Source: an uncultured Porphyromonadaceae bacterium (GTDB taxonomy: Bacteria > Bacteroidota > Bacteroidia > Bacteroidales > Muribaculaceae). Taken from it: a DNA stretch of 35,284 nucleotides. Each line of letters opens with the position of its first letter. Position 1 is the stretch's first letter. The position numbers and the translations under genes are program-made. Positions 1-8,032 of this stretch are shown here, piece after piece. The stretch lies in contig CAMWID010000035.1 in the NCBI GenBank assembly GCA_947174235.1, forward strand, positions 1 through 35,284, given 5' to 3'. Under the pieces are notes generated by a model that saw nothing but the letters and a program-made list of their open reading frames with translations, searched no databases and had not been told where the DNA came from.

Positions 1-16
1 ATTCAACATGTTGAAT
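1..16. repeat. 16-bp perfect palindrome at the window edge
   Basis: ATTCAACATGTTGAAT is its own reverse complement. It lies 38 bases beyond the stop codon of the minus-strand methyltransferase gene. It could be an operator half-site pair or the remains of a terminator stem. There is no loop and no clear T tract, and its other flank is outside the window. Confidence 0.4.
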
Positions 17-54
17 ATTTCCCTACAAAACATATTTATAACAAAATTTTAGAG

Positions 55-1407
55 TTATGCTTTGGGATTTTTATAAATGTCTTGAGGTTCACATACGATA
101 CCTTCAAATATCCCGTGCATTTTTCTAACCGGTTTGTATGAAAGATCTGGATTGTTGGTAATTGTTTGTGGCATAACAGAATCAATTTGATTAAACAATC
201 GCATTACAGCACGTCCGATAGCCCAAGCCAAATTGACTGGAACTGCATTTCCTATTTGTTTGTATTTTGCTGAAAGAGAACCACAAAATTGCCAATTGTC
301 AGGGAAGGTCTGGATTCGGGCATACTCTCGAACAGTTAGCGGTCTGGTTTCAATGGGATGGCATCTCTCAGTTTGCTTTTGTGCCGGAGAACAAGTAAGC
401 GTCAGACTTGCCTCATCCATAGATAGACGTCGGGCCATTCCCGTCTTGCCACCTCCAAGAAGGTAACTGCCTTTCATATATTCTTTGGCAATTTTTTCAG
501 GAAGATCCCTCCAGTCTCCACCTTCCGGCACAAGCTTCATTACACGTTCTTTTGATGCCGGATATGTTTGACCCTCACTTTTCGGGACATCGCAGTCGTA
601 AAGCTCACCGGAAAAGAACGCATCTCTGAGAGTCCGAATATCTCCGCATACTGATGGCCATTTGAAATTAACGAAAGGGGCTATATCATTACGGATTGCA
701 ATGAGAATAAGGCGCTCTCTTTTTTGAGGAACATTATAAAGAATTGCACGGAGTACCCGTGGCTCAATCAGGGTATATCCGAGTTCTGAGATAACAGATT
801 TAATGGTCTCAATTGTTCGTCCACTGTCATGCTCTAACAATCCCTTTACATTTTCAGCCATAAAAACTTTCGGTTGTATTTCTTTGACTGCACGGGCTAA
901 TTCAAAGAAAAGGGTGCCTCGTGTTTCTTCAAAACCAAGGCGTTTTCCGGCATAAGAAAAGGCTTGACAGGGAAAACCTCCGGTCAATAGGTCTACTTTA
1001 CCAAAATATGGAGTAAAATCGATATTATGTATATCATCTTGAACAACATTCCAATCTGGCATATTCTTCAGAAGAGTAGCACATGCATTTTTATCAAACT
1101 CGTTAAGCAGAAGATGTTTGAACCCTGCTTTATGAATCCCTAATGCGAGTCCCCCGCCACCGGCGAAGAGTTCGATTGATGTAAATGTTCTTCGAGGTAC
1201 AACCACGCTTTCTTCAGTCCAAGAGTTATTCAGCATAGCTGAAATTTCGGAAAATGAAGAAAGTTCAGAAGCAACAAAAAACTTTTTGTTATCTTTATCA
1301 AGATGAACAACACATTTGGCATTGGCAATCCATTTGTCAATGGTTGCTCGGGAAACTCCCATTATGTCGGCAAAATTGTTCAGTGATATGTGGGTGTCCG
1401 GATTCAT
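55..1407 (-). CDS. DNA (cytosine-5) methyltransferase with N-terminal HTH, type II R-M (GGNCC-like)
   Basis: This 450-residue protein methylates cytosine C5 using SAM and protects host DNA from the nuclease encoded just upstream. Motif I (IELFAGGGG) lies near residue 79, the catalytic GGFPCQ puts the nucleophile at Cys147, motif VI is ENVKGL, motif VIII is QKRERL, and motif X near the C terminus is QIGNAVPVNLA. Residues about 8-30 (NNFADIMGVSRATIDKWI) look like a helix-turn-helix. Some C5 methyltransferases such as M.SsoII use an N-terminal HTH to repress their own R-M genes, so self-regulation is possible here. The ATG overlaps the TGA of the nuclease gene (ATGA), implying translational coupling. 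The pairing with an Eco47II-like nuclease suggests a GGNCC or GGWCC target, but the target is inferred. The gene is visibly more AT-rich than the mannan genes, which fits horizontal acquisition. Confidence 0.93.
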   Translation of the reverse strand: MNPDTHISLNNFADIMGVSRATIDKWIANAKCVVHLDKDNKKFFVASELSSFSEISAMLNNSWTEESVVVPRRTFTSIELFAGGGGLALGIHKAGFKHLLLNEFDKNACATLLKNMPDWNVVQDDIHNIDFTPYFGKVDLLTGGFPCQAFSYAGKRLGFEETRGTLFFELARAVKEIQPKVFMAENVKGLLEHDSGRTIETIKSVISELGYTLIEPRVLRAILYNVPQKRERLILIAIRNDIAPFVNFKWPSVCGDIRTLRDAFFSGELYDCDVPKSEGQTYPASKERVMKLVPEGGDWRDLPEKIAKEYMKGSYLLGGGKTGMARRLSMDEASLTLTCSPAQKQTERCHPIETRPLTVREYARIQTFPDNWQFCGSLSAKYKQIGNAVPVNLAWAIGRAVMRLFNQIDSVMPQTITNNPDLSYKPVRKMHGIFEGIVCEPQDIYKNPKA

Positions 1408-2153
1408 TTGTTATTCAGTTTATCAAACCCCTCATATGTAGCAAAAGCGAGTAGATACAGACTGGAGAGAATATTTGCATGTTCTTTTGTAAGATCCTTG
1501 TATACTGTATTTTTAAGAGCTAATCCAGGATTGTCTTTAACCACGTCTTCAATAATTTGAGGTAGTGCTGTACACAATCTATAAAAAGCATCCTCAATGC
1601 CAAATACAAGAGTGTAGAATTTATCCATTGACATTCTGCGAATCTTTTTATGTTCACGAGGTGTGCCATCAAGAGAAACTCTCCAGGCATCGTCACGAGA
1701 GCGTTTGGAAATAACCTCAACAAGATAACATGTAGCTTCGTCATCATCCAATAACTTCCCTTGCATTTTCATGTAGGTTTTCTGGGATGATGCCGAATTC
1801 ATAGTGTTATGTTTGTTCTTCATCTCAACATAGATATGAAGCTCATCATTCTCTACATCGAAGCCTACAGGAGGTACGACCCATCCATTACCGGCATATC
1901 GGAAAAGATTTTGATGGAAATATCCGATCTTGTTGGTGTTGGATTTGTCTATCTGTCTGAAACATTCATCTTCGACTGCCTGTTGAATTGTCTTGCCATA
2001 GACTTTGGCATCAAAAGTCAGTTTGATGGGATCAATGATATTTTCATTAAACTGATTAAGTGTAATTTCACGTCGATAAGCCTCTACAGTCTTTTTGACG
2101 TGTTCATATATATCCTTATCAGATATGAAGCCAAGGTTATATTTATGTCTCAC
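1404..2153 (-). CDS. Eco47II/Sau96I-like type II restriction endonuclease
   Basis: This 249-residue protein is recognised as an Eco47II-family (GGNCC) restriction enzyme from its N-terminal YNLGFISDKDIYEHV, the segment LTFDAKVYGK near residue 46, and IDKSNTNKIGYFHQNLF near residue 68. A PD-(D/E)XK-type catalytic pattern is visible as Asp99 followed by Glu110-Met-Lys112 (YVEMKNKHNTMNS). The start codon is GTG at 2151-2153. No in-frame ATG lies close upstream, and the N terminus matches the family from its first residues. The gene overlaps the methyltransferase by four bases, so the nuclease is translated first. The family assignment is from memory of motifs, and the exact recognition sequence is not proven. 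Confidence 0.85.
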   Translation of the reverse strand: MRHKYNLGFISDKDIYEHVKKTVEAYRREITLNQFNENIIDPIKLTFDAKVYGKTIQQAVEDECFRQIDKSNTNKIGYFHQNLFRYAGNGWVVPPVGFDVENDELHIYVEMKNKHNTMNSASSQKTYMKMQGKLLDDDEATCYLVEVISKRSRDDAWRVSLDGTPREHKKIRRMSMDKFYTLVFGIEDAFYRLCTALPQIIEDVVKDNPGLALKNTVYKDLTKEHANILSSLYLLAFATYEGFDKLNNK

Positions 2154-2291
2154 AATATCAAATGGGAAGATTCCGAGTAGGCAGACAGGCGACCGAACCT
2201 TTTGCGACTACAAGGAAGTCTTTTAACAGGTTGAATATGAGTCGTTGCTTACATTGACAGTCTTTTGTCTGCTCGTGCGCATATTATATTG

Positions 2292-2299
2292 CAAATTTA
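2292..2299 (-). promoter_or_regulatory. Possible -7 element for the first R-M operon
   Basis: Read on the minus strand this is TAAATTTG, which matches the Bacteroidetes TAnnTTTG element. Transcription would start about 130 bases ahead of the nuclease GTG. No TTTG is found at the usual 19-21 base spacing, so support is weak. The 260-base gap between the nuclease gene and the outer-membrane protein gene is AT-rich and holds nothing else I can name. Confidence 0.3.
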
Positions 2300-2413
2300 C
2301 ATGAAAATCGTGAGATTTCAGCACCTGCAAAATAAAAAAATTATTCTGTCTTTATAGGAAAGTTACTAAAAATTTTGGTATATTATTCTTGATCTCGGTT
2401 GTTGGAAGCGGTT

Positions 2414-4486
2414 CTAATTGGCTTTCAGGATTCCTGATTGGATGTTTTTGTCGATGTCGCGGGTGTCGTGTTTGGTCTTTTTTCCGTAGTCTATTGACCA
2501 TCCTATTTTTAGATATGCGGATAAAGAGGATAGATGGGAGGCGGCGGTTTCCATGTATTTGTATATGCCGGTGTCAAGGCGGGTGTGGTATTTTGAGTCG
2601 GTCTGGAAAAAGTTATTGACTCCCGCTCCCAGGTGTAACCCTTTTTTGCTCCATGATACATGCAGTCCGTAAAGCCAGGGTGTTTTGGTGACTTTTAAAT
2701 CGTATCCGGCAGTCTTATGCGGTGTTTCAAGGTTGGCATTAAGAGAGAAATCACCGAAATAGTATGCCGCCTGAGCCGATCCTTTCCATGATGCCGCCGA
2801 AACGTGGGTAGCATGAAAGTATTTATTGGCGAGATAACCTCCCGACACCTGAAGATTGAATATAGAGGATGGATTCCAGGAGGCGGAAAGATTGATGTCA
2901 TATTGGTTCCATTTCCCGTGGGGTAAATAGGATTCTACCAGCATGTCGTCCTCTATATAGAAGTGGCTGACAGGGAGTCGCCAGGAATGCCACATAATTC
3001 CGGAAAGCTGGAGATTGAACTTTCCTATCCCTATTCCATATACTCCCATAAAGTTTGCAATCCCGGTTTGTTTCAGATCGGGATTCCCTTTGCGCTGTTG
3101 TAAGAGGTCGACCTGTTGCACGGCTTCCGTCATCAATCCCAATTGGGGAAATGAATTGCCGACAAGAGCCACGAGCTGCGCTCGCTGTGTTCGCGTAGGC
3201 TGGAATATGACCACGCCTTGCAGTCTTGGTGAATAATACTGTTTCAGATTATGTTTGTGGAGTCTATAAAACTGCATGGACAGTCCGGGTGCGACCTGCA
3301 GGGATATCTTCTTTCCTATCGGGTGTGAATATTGGCAGAAGAACAAGGTCTCGGACGACCATAAATGTTGCCGGGATCCATGTATTCCGTAATAGTTGGC
3401 GGAAGTTATGTTATAAAATTCATTACCCTTGAAAATAAGACTATTGCCGTGTGCAAACGTTTTGACAAATGTGGCAGCGGCATTGAAATTATAATAGTCT
3501 TCCACTGTGGATGAGTTGAAATCGTCAACCTCTTCCATATAGGAATAGGTGTAATCATTTCTGTTGGCTGTGGCTGCCGCTGAAACTTCAAGGAAATTCC
3601 CATCGGGAAGATTGAAACTTCCGCTCAATCCGAGACTATACTTGAAGCTTCGGGAAGAAGACAGCTTTTTTGATTCGATATCATTTTTGTCGAATTGACC
3701 GCCGATATAATGAATTGAGGAGATATGATCGTCATGGGGCTGGACATCACGTATGAAATTGAAAGTGGCGCGCAGGGTGCGCCGGTCGTTTTTGTTTCTG
3801 ATACGGAACTGAGCGTACTGAGAATCAGTCTTCTTATCAGAAGATGATGATAAGAGGCGAGTGATTATGTTGTCCGGAAATCTGATTTCCTCATTTCTGT
3901 AAGACTCCTCGTTGTTGATGCGGGAGAATTCGTAACCTCCAAAAAGGGTGTATTGTGTGTTGCCGTTATAGTATTTTGACGAAAGATTATAGTCACCTTG
4001 GGTATATCCCATGCGTTGCAAAGCATCCAAAGCTACATAACCTCCTGAATCACGTTTCCGCATAACAAAATTAATAACTACATTATTGCCGGCATATTTA
4101 CCAGTGGGGGATTCAAAATATTCCACCTTCAATACGTCGGAGGGACGGAGCTGTTTCACTTCCCGATATTCCGCTGGATTTCCGTCTATAAATAATGCTG
4201 CCTGGCTTCCCAAAGCAGAAATATCATTATTTTCAATATTCACTATCACTCCGGGAATCATAAGATTGCGGATGAGATCATATCCGCCGGAGGAATGTTT
4301 TGTCTGATATGCATCGGGACGAATGACCATTCCGTCTTTAGTTCTCACTATATTGTCGGCTTTCACGATTATTTCATTCAGTTCGATGACATGGTTGTCA
4401 GGAATCGTATCAGCCTTTACGGAAGGTGTGGCATTAAGATGGAGAATAGCGATGAACATAGCTGTCAGATATCTTTTAGTTTTCAT
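2414..4486 (-). CDS. TonB-dependent-receptor-like outer-membrane protein
   Basis: This 690-residue protein has a signal peptide (about residues 1-25), a short segment resembling a TonB box/plug start (IELNEIIVKAD, near residue 35), a plug domain to about residue 145 (LFIDGNPAEYREV, RPSDVLKVEYFESPTGKY), then a long alternating aromatic/polar beta-barrel region. It belongs with the Bacteroidetes outer-membrane beta-barrel proteins that carry a TonB receptor plug. It lacks the N-terminal carboxypeptidase-regulatory-like domain of SusC proteins, and no SusD is next to it, so it is not a standard glycan SusC. The substrate is unknown. It is divergent from a histidine kinase/response regulator pair, which may control it. 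An iron, cobalamin or peptide ligand cannot be told apart from sequence alone. Confidence 0.82.
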   Translation of the reverse strand: MKTKRYLTAMFIAILHLNATPSVKADTIPDNHVIELNEIIVKADNIVRTKDGMVIRPDAYQTKHSSGGYDLIRNLMIPGVIVNIENNDISALGSQAALFIDGNPAEYREVKQLRPSDVLKVEYFESPTGKYAGNNVVINFVMRKRDSGGYVALDALQRMGYTQGDYNLSSKYYNGNTQYTLFGGYEFSRINNEESYRNEEIRFPDNIITRLLSSSSDKKTDSQYAQFRIRNKNDRRTLRATFNFIRDVQPHDDHISSIHYIGGQFDKNDIESKKLSSSRSFKYSLGLSGSFNLPDGNFLEVSAAATANRNDYTYSYMEEVDDFNSSTVEDYYNFNAAATFVKTFAHGNSLIFKGNEFYNITSANYYGIHGSRQHLWSSETLFFCQYSHPIGKKISLQVAPGLSMQFYRLHKHNLKQYYSPRLQGVVIFQPTRTQRAQLVALVGNSFPQLGLMTEAVQQVDLLQQRKGNPDLKQTGIANFMGVYGIGIGKFNLQLSGIMWHSWRLPVSHFYIEDDMLVESYLPHGKWNQYDINLSASWNPSSIFNLQVSGGYLANKYFHATHVSAASWKGSAQAAYYFGDFSLNANLETPHKTAGYDLKVTKTPWLYGLHVSWSKKGLHLGAGVNNFFQTDSKYHTRLDTGIYKYMETAASHLSSLSAYLKIGWSIDYGKKTKHDTRDIDKNIQSGILKAN

Positions 4487-4553
4487 AATGTTTGAATAAA
4501 TTATAGTTTAAACAACTTCGGGAATGCCGTGATACCTCCACGGAAGGATGGTG

Positions 4554-4561
4554 CAAAATTA
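4554..4561 (-). promoter_or_regulatory. Possible -7 element for the outer-membrane protein gene
   Basis: The minus strand reads TAATTTTG followed by CA, a good Bacteroidetes -7 element, about 68 bases ahead of the start codon at 4486. No TTTG sits at the standard upstream spacing, so this may be a promoter that needs an activator. The adjacent two-component system is the obvious candidate, by inference. Confidence 0.38.
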
Positions 4562-4622
4562 TTGGCGTGTATCTTATTTTTGCCTTATGTTGTCTTATTT
4601 TTTCTTATTTTTCAAGACCGTG

Positions 4623-4654
4623 TTTGGGCAACAGCCGGTTATTGTGTAATTTTG
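4623..4654 (+). promoter_or_regulatory. Possible promoter overlapping the histidine kinase start
   Basis: TTTG at 4623-4626, 20 bases, then TAATTTTG at 4647-4654 fits the Bacteroidetes consensus exactly. It would place the transcript start at or just after the ATG at 4658, giving a leaderless mRNA. The match may be chance in an AT-rich stretch. Confidence 0.35.
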
Positions 4655-4657
4655 GAT

Positions 4658-6031
4658 ATGAAAAAATTTAAAACGGTCACCACATTGATTCTTACTGCTG
4701 TCGCTGTATTTTTTGTGGCAAACATATATTTCCTTTCCGGGATGTATGGCTCAATAAAGGAGCATTATATAACCATGGCTAAAGAATGTCTCGCGCAGGC
4801 TGATATTATAGAGATCGTTTCAAGATTGAGGAATGCTGTGCCGGAAGAGAATCCGGATATGTCGACTTCCGTTGATATCGACTTGTCGAGACGAATGACA
4901 GAATCAGGACGGGGGATTCCCGCCTATGTCCGATTAGACAAACCGTTGACAGATTCCATCTCGGGAGAAAAGTTGTTGGGTCTTTTTCAATCGTTCAACG
5001 TATCTCTTGCCCACGGCATACATAAAAACGCCGACCGCTACGGAGGGGACAGCAATCTTAAAGTTTTGGATTCTCTATTTATGCAAGAACTCAACCGCAG
5101 CGGTCTTTATCCGAAAAGGGTGATTGTGATTCCGGCAGATTCCGTATCTCCCAAAGAGACCAAAGGGATGTGGGAAATAGAATATTCGCTTATGAAAAAT
5201 TCTCCGGTAATCTATAAGGGATATATGTCGCCTCCACTCAGCGATATGCTTCATCAGACAGTAGGGGTGGTGATAACCACCGCCCTTGTGATAATTGTGT
5301 TGGTATACGGATTTTATTATCTTATCAAGACTGTGGTGAGGATGCGTACAATAGAGGAGATGAAAGATGATTTTGTCAACAATATGACTCATGAACTCAA
5401 GACACCCATAGCTGTGGCTTATTCAGCAAACGACACCCTTTTGAACTATGGGGAAAATAAGGATCCTGAAAAAAGAAAGAGATATCTTGAGATCGCGCTT
5501 GCCCAGCTGACACACCTTAGTGAACTTGTGGAAACCATTCTTTCCATGAGTATGGAGAGACGCAAGACACTTGTTCTTTCAAAAGAAAAAATACGGATCA
5601 AGCCGTTTTTATCAGAAATCGTTACTGCGCATACACTCAATGCCATAAAAAAGATTGAGATAAATATGGTTGTGAAACCGGATGATCTTGAAATAGAAAC
5701 TGATTCCACACATTTCGCAAATGTGATAAACAATCTGATAGATAATGCAATCAAATATTCGGGAGAAAATGTTGAGATTGAAATATTTGTTAATGAGGAT
5801 GGTATTTCCGTTTCAGATAATGGAAACGGGATACCTGCCAGATGCCTGCCGTATGTATTCAATAAGTTTTATAGAGTGCCTACCGGAAACCGGCAGGATG
5901 TAAGGGGGTATGGTATAGGACTTTATTATGTGAAGAATATTATCATGAAAATGGGCTGGGATATTAAAGCGGAGTCTGAAGCCGGAAAAGGATCAATATT
6001 TACAATCAGATTTTTGAGAAATGAAAGATAG
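4658..6031 (+). CDS. Membrane sensor histidine kinase
   Basis: This 457-residue protein has two membrane helices (about residues 8-28 and 203-227) flanking a periplasmic sensing region. The dimerisation/phosphoacceptor helix carries His245 in NNMTHELKTP. The ATPase domain has the N box (NVINNLIDNAIKYS), a G1 box (VSDNGNGIP) and a G2-type stretch (GYGIGLYYVK). It should autophosphorylate in response to an unknown envelope signal and pass phosphate to the regulator encoded next, whose gene overlaps this one by 11 bases. I chose the ATG at 4658 because MKKFKTVTTLIL gives a normal first membrane helix. An in-frame ATG at 4529 would add 43 residues with an extra hydrophobic stretch, and the candidate promoter lies inside that extension. 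Confidence 0.92.
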   Translation: MKKFKTVTTLILTAVAVFFVANIYFLSGMYGSIKEHYITMAKECLAQADIIEIVSRLRNAVPEENPDMSTSVDIDLSRRMTESGRGIPAYVRLDKPLTDSISGEKLLGLFQSFNVSLAHGIHKNADRYGGDSNLKVLDSLFMQELNRSGLYPKRVIVIPADSVSPKETKGMWEIEYSLMKNSPVIYKGYMSPPLSDMLHQTVGVVITTALVIIVLVYGFYYLIKTVVRMRTIEEMKDDFVNNMTHELKTPIAVAYSANDTLLNYGENKDPEKRKRYLEIALAQLTHLSELVETILSMSMERRKTLVLSKEKIRIKPFLSEIVTAHTLNAIKKIEINMVVKPDDLEIETDSTHFANVINNLIDNAIKYSGENVEIEIFVNEDGISVSDNGNGIPARCLPYVFNKFYRVPTGNRQDVRGYGIGLYYVKNIIMKMGWDIKAESEAGKGSIFTIRFLRNER

Positions 6032-6725
6032 AATTTTGCTTGTAGAGGACGAGGAGACTTTGTCGATGATTATTTCCGATACGCTTGTAGAGGAAGGATA
6101 TGATGTGGTGGTGAAAAGCAACGGAGTGGAGGGGATAAATCATTTCCGCAGTTCCGGAGCGGATCTGGTGATCGCGGATGTGATGATGCCCCTGATGGAT
6201 GGGTTTGAGATGGCAAGGAAGATACGTGCATTGGATCCGGATGTGCCCGTGGTGTTCCTTACAGCCCGGTCGTCGATAGATGATATGGAGATGGGTTTCG
6301 ATATCGGTTGCAACGACTATATAAAGAAACCGTTTAAAATGCGGGAACTGATAATCAGGATCCAGGCTCTTTTGAAGAGGCGAAGTAAAGGAAAAGCCGT
6401 AACTGTCGGTCTAAAAGAGGTGGGGAGATATGTTTTTGACACAAATGCCAACCGGCTGACACTTGGCGATATTGTGATATGTCTGACCAATATAGAGTCG
6501 ATCATACTTTCTTATCTGTCGGCTCATGAAGGTGAGACGGTTGAATCGGGCACATTGATGAAACTGGTGTGGAAGCATGATGATTATTACAACCGGAATT
6601 CACTTCATGGTTTTATCCACAAGCTAAGAAATCATCTGCGTCATGATCCATCCGTCAGCATCATTAATCTCAGGGGGATAGGGTACAGGATGCTTGTGGC
6701 AAAGGACGAGAGATTCGATACTTGA
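6021..6725 (+). CDS. OmpR/PhoB-family response regulator
   Basis: This 234-residue protein has a receiver domain (residues 1-120) with the acidic pocket Glu9-Asp10, phosphoacceptor Asp53 (IADVMMPLMDGFEM) and a conserved lysine near residue 105 (DYIKKPFKMREL). A C-terminal winged-helix DNA-binding domain follows (about 135-230; HGFIHKLRNHLRHDPSVSI, INLRGIGYRM). It is the partner of the overlapping histidine kinase. Its likely target is the divergent outer-membrane protein gene, by position only. Confidence 0.93.
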   Translation: MKDRILLVEDEETLSMIISDTLVEEGYDVVVKSNGVEGINHFRSSGADLVIADVMMPLMDGFEMARKIRALDPDVPVVFLTARSSIDDMEMGFDIGCNDYIKKPFKMRELIIRIQALLKRRSKGKAVTVGLKEVGRYVFDTNANRLTLGDIVICLTNIESIILSYLSAHEGETVESGTLMKLVWKHDDYYNRNSLHGFIHKLRNHLRHDPSVSIINLRGIGYRMLVAKDERFDT

Positions 6726-6773
6726 GATATTGATGACAAATAGAGGGTAACGTGGATGACATGGGGTAAAAAA

Positions 6774-6813
6774 ACAACAGCTTGTGGAGCGGCGCGGCTC
6801 TACAAGCTGTTGT
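6774..6813 (-). terminator. Intrinsic terminator of the mannan operon
   Basis: A 17-bp stem (6774-6790 with 6797-6813, one G-U pair) closes a 6-base loop. On the minus strand it runs straight into a T tract at 6768-6773, so it ends transcription coming from the epimerase gene. It could also stop plus-strand transcripts from the response regulator, although there is no T tract on that side. Confidence 0.88.
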
Positions 6814-6831
6814 AATAATGGATGGTTGGAT

Positions 6832-8031
6832 TTATTCGGAGATAGCTTTTAGCTGGCGGGCGGCTTCCATACACATACGGGAGTTGTGGTAGGGACATTT
6901 CCAGAATCCTGCCTTATCGTCACGACGGTTGACTGATCCGTCGGGGAGCCGGCTCCAATGCCATTCTCCGTTAATGTGGTCAACGATATTGTTTTTGGTG
7001 TATTCCCAACAATCCCAGGCTTTGTCAAGAAATTCCGGGAGATTATGGAACCGTGCAAGATAAAGGAGTCCGACAATGTTTTCCGCCTGTACCCACCAGT
7101 GACGTTCCTCATCCTTGCTCCCTGAACCATGCAGTTCGTAGATCATTGAACCGTCAGGTTGCATACCTTCGAGTGCTGAAAGAGCGAGAAAGCGGGTGGT
7201 GTCTAAAGTCTCCGCTGTTAGCAGGGAGTCATCGATCACTTGGGCGGCCTCAAGCATAAGCCATGACGCCTCTATGTCGTGCCCGTAGGATGTATCGTTG
7301 TCCACGCGTCGCATGTCATCGTCAAAGAACAGACCCATGTGTCCTGTCTTGGGATTCACGATCGTGTCATTGAACAGTTTCAGCAGAGAGGATGTCACCT
7401 CAAGACATTCTTCGCTCCTCCAGACACGCAGCAGATTTGTATACGCTTCCAGAATATGGAGATGAGTGTTCATTGTCTTAGAGGAATTGAGATCCTTGTC
7501 GCTCAGACGCATGTCGCCGATCGGTTGCCAGTCGCGGGTCATTGCCTCGAAATATCCACCCTTCAAGCGGTCGCGGCTATATTTTTCAATCGATTCGAAA
7601 AGCCGGACAGCATGATCAAGCGCACTTTTATCTTTGGAGAGCATGTAATACTCACTCAAGGCATATATAGAAAACGCTATTGCATAGAATTGCTTTTTCG
7701 TGTCGCATGGGGTGCCGTCGGGGTTTATCGACCAATAGCATCCTCCATATTCGGGGTCGATGAAATGATCTATAAAATATTTGTATTGGCGCTTGGCGAC
7801 TTCGGCATAATCGCCCGATCCTGTGAAGCGTGCCGCCGCGGAAAATGTCCATAAAATCCGGGCATTGAGGATAGTGCCTCTGGGTTCTTCCGGATGAATC
7901 TTCTCGTCAGCATCTTTCCTGCCATAAAAACCGCCTTCCGGATCCTGAAGGTTCATCCAATATGGAAGTATGTTTTCATTGAGATTGGCGATAAGTTCGT
8001 CAGCGAAATTTATTATTTCTGTATGATTCAT
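6832..8031 (-). CDS. AGE-family mannobiose (cellobiose) 2-epimerase
   Basis: This 399-residue cytoplasmic (alpha/alpha)6-barrel enzyme epimerises C2 of the reducing sugar, here most likely beta-1,4-mannobiose to 4-O-beta-mannosyl-glucose (EC 5.1.3.11). Family landmarks are RGTILNARILW at 51-61, MNTHLHILEAY with His190, GHDIEASWLMLEA with His251, a Trp pair near 312, and KCPYHNSRMCMEA with His382. The last two histidines correspond to the acid/base pair of this family. There is no signal peptide. It is the last gene of the operon, one base after the transporter stop codon. Placement beside GH130 and the transporter matches the B. fragilis mannan pathway and favours mannobiose over N-acylglucosamine as substrate. 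Confidence 0.93.
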   Translation of the reverse strand: MNHTEIINFADELIANLNENILPYWMNLQDPEGGFYGRKDADEKIHPEEPRGTILNARILWTFSAAARFTGSGDYAEVAKRQYKYFIDHFIDPEYGGCYWSINPDGTPCDTKKQFYAIAFSIYALSEYYMLSKDKSALDHAVRLFESIEKYSRDRLKGGYFEAMTRDWQPIGDMRLSDKDLNSSKTMNTHLHILEAYTNLLRVWRSEECLEVTSSLLKLFNDTIVNPKTGHMGLFFDDDMRRVDNDTSYGHDIEASWLMLEAAQVIDDSLLTAETLDTTRFLALSALEGMQPDGSMIYELHGSGSKDEERHWWVQAENIVGLLYLARFHNLPEFLDKAWDCWEYTKNNIVDHINGEWHWSRLPDGSVNRRDDKAGFWKCPYHNSRMCMEAARQLKAISE

Positions 8032-8032
8032 A

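Noticed and set aside
2154..2413. Possible RNA gene or mobile-element edge beside the first R-M pair
   Set aside because: No cloverleaf, inverted repeat or target duplication could be found.
4529..4657. Upstream extension of the histidine kinase with an extra hydrophobic stretch
   Set aside because: It covers a candidate promoter, and the ATG at 4658 gives a normal sensor kinase N terminus.
7279..7854. Plus-strand open frame antisense to the epimerase
   Set aside because: It is fully inside a well-supported gene and has no recognisable domain.
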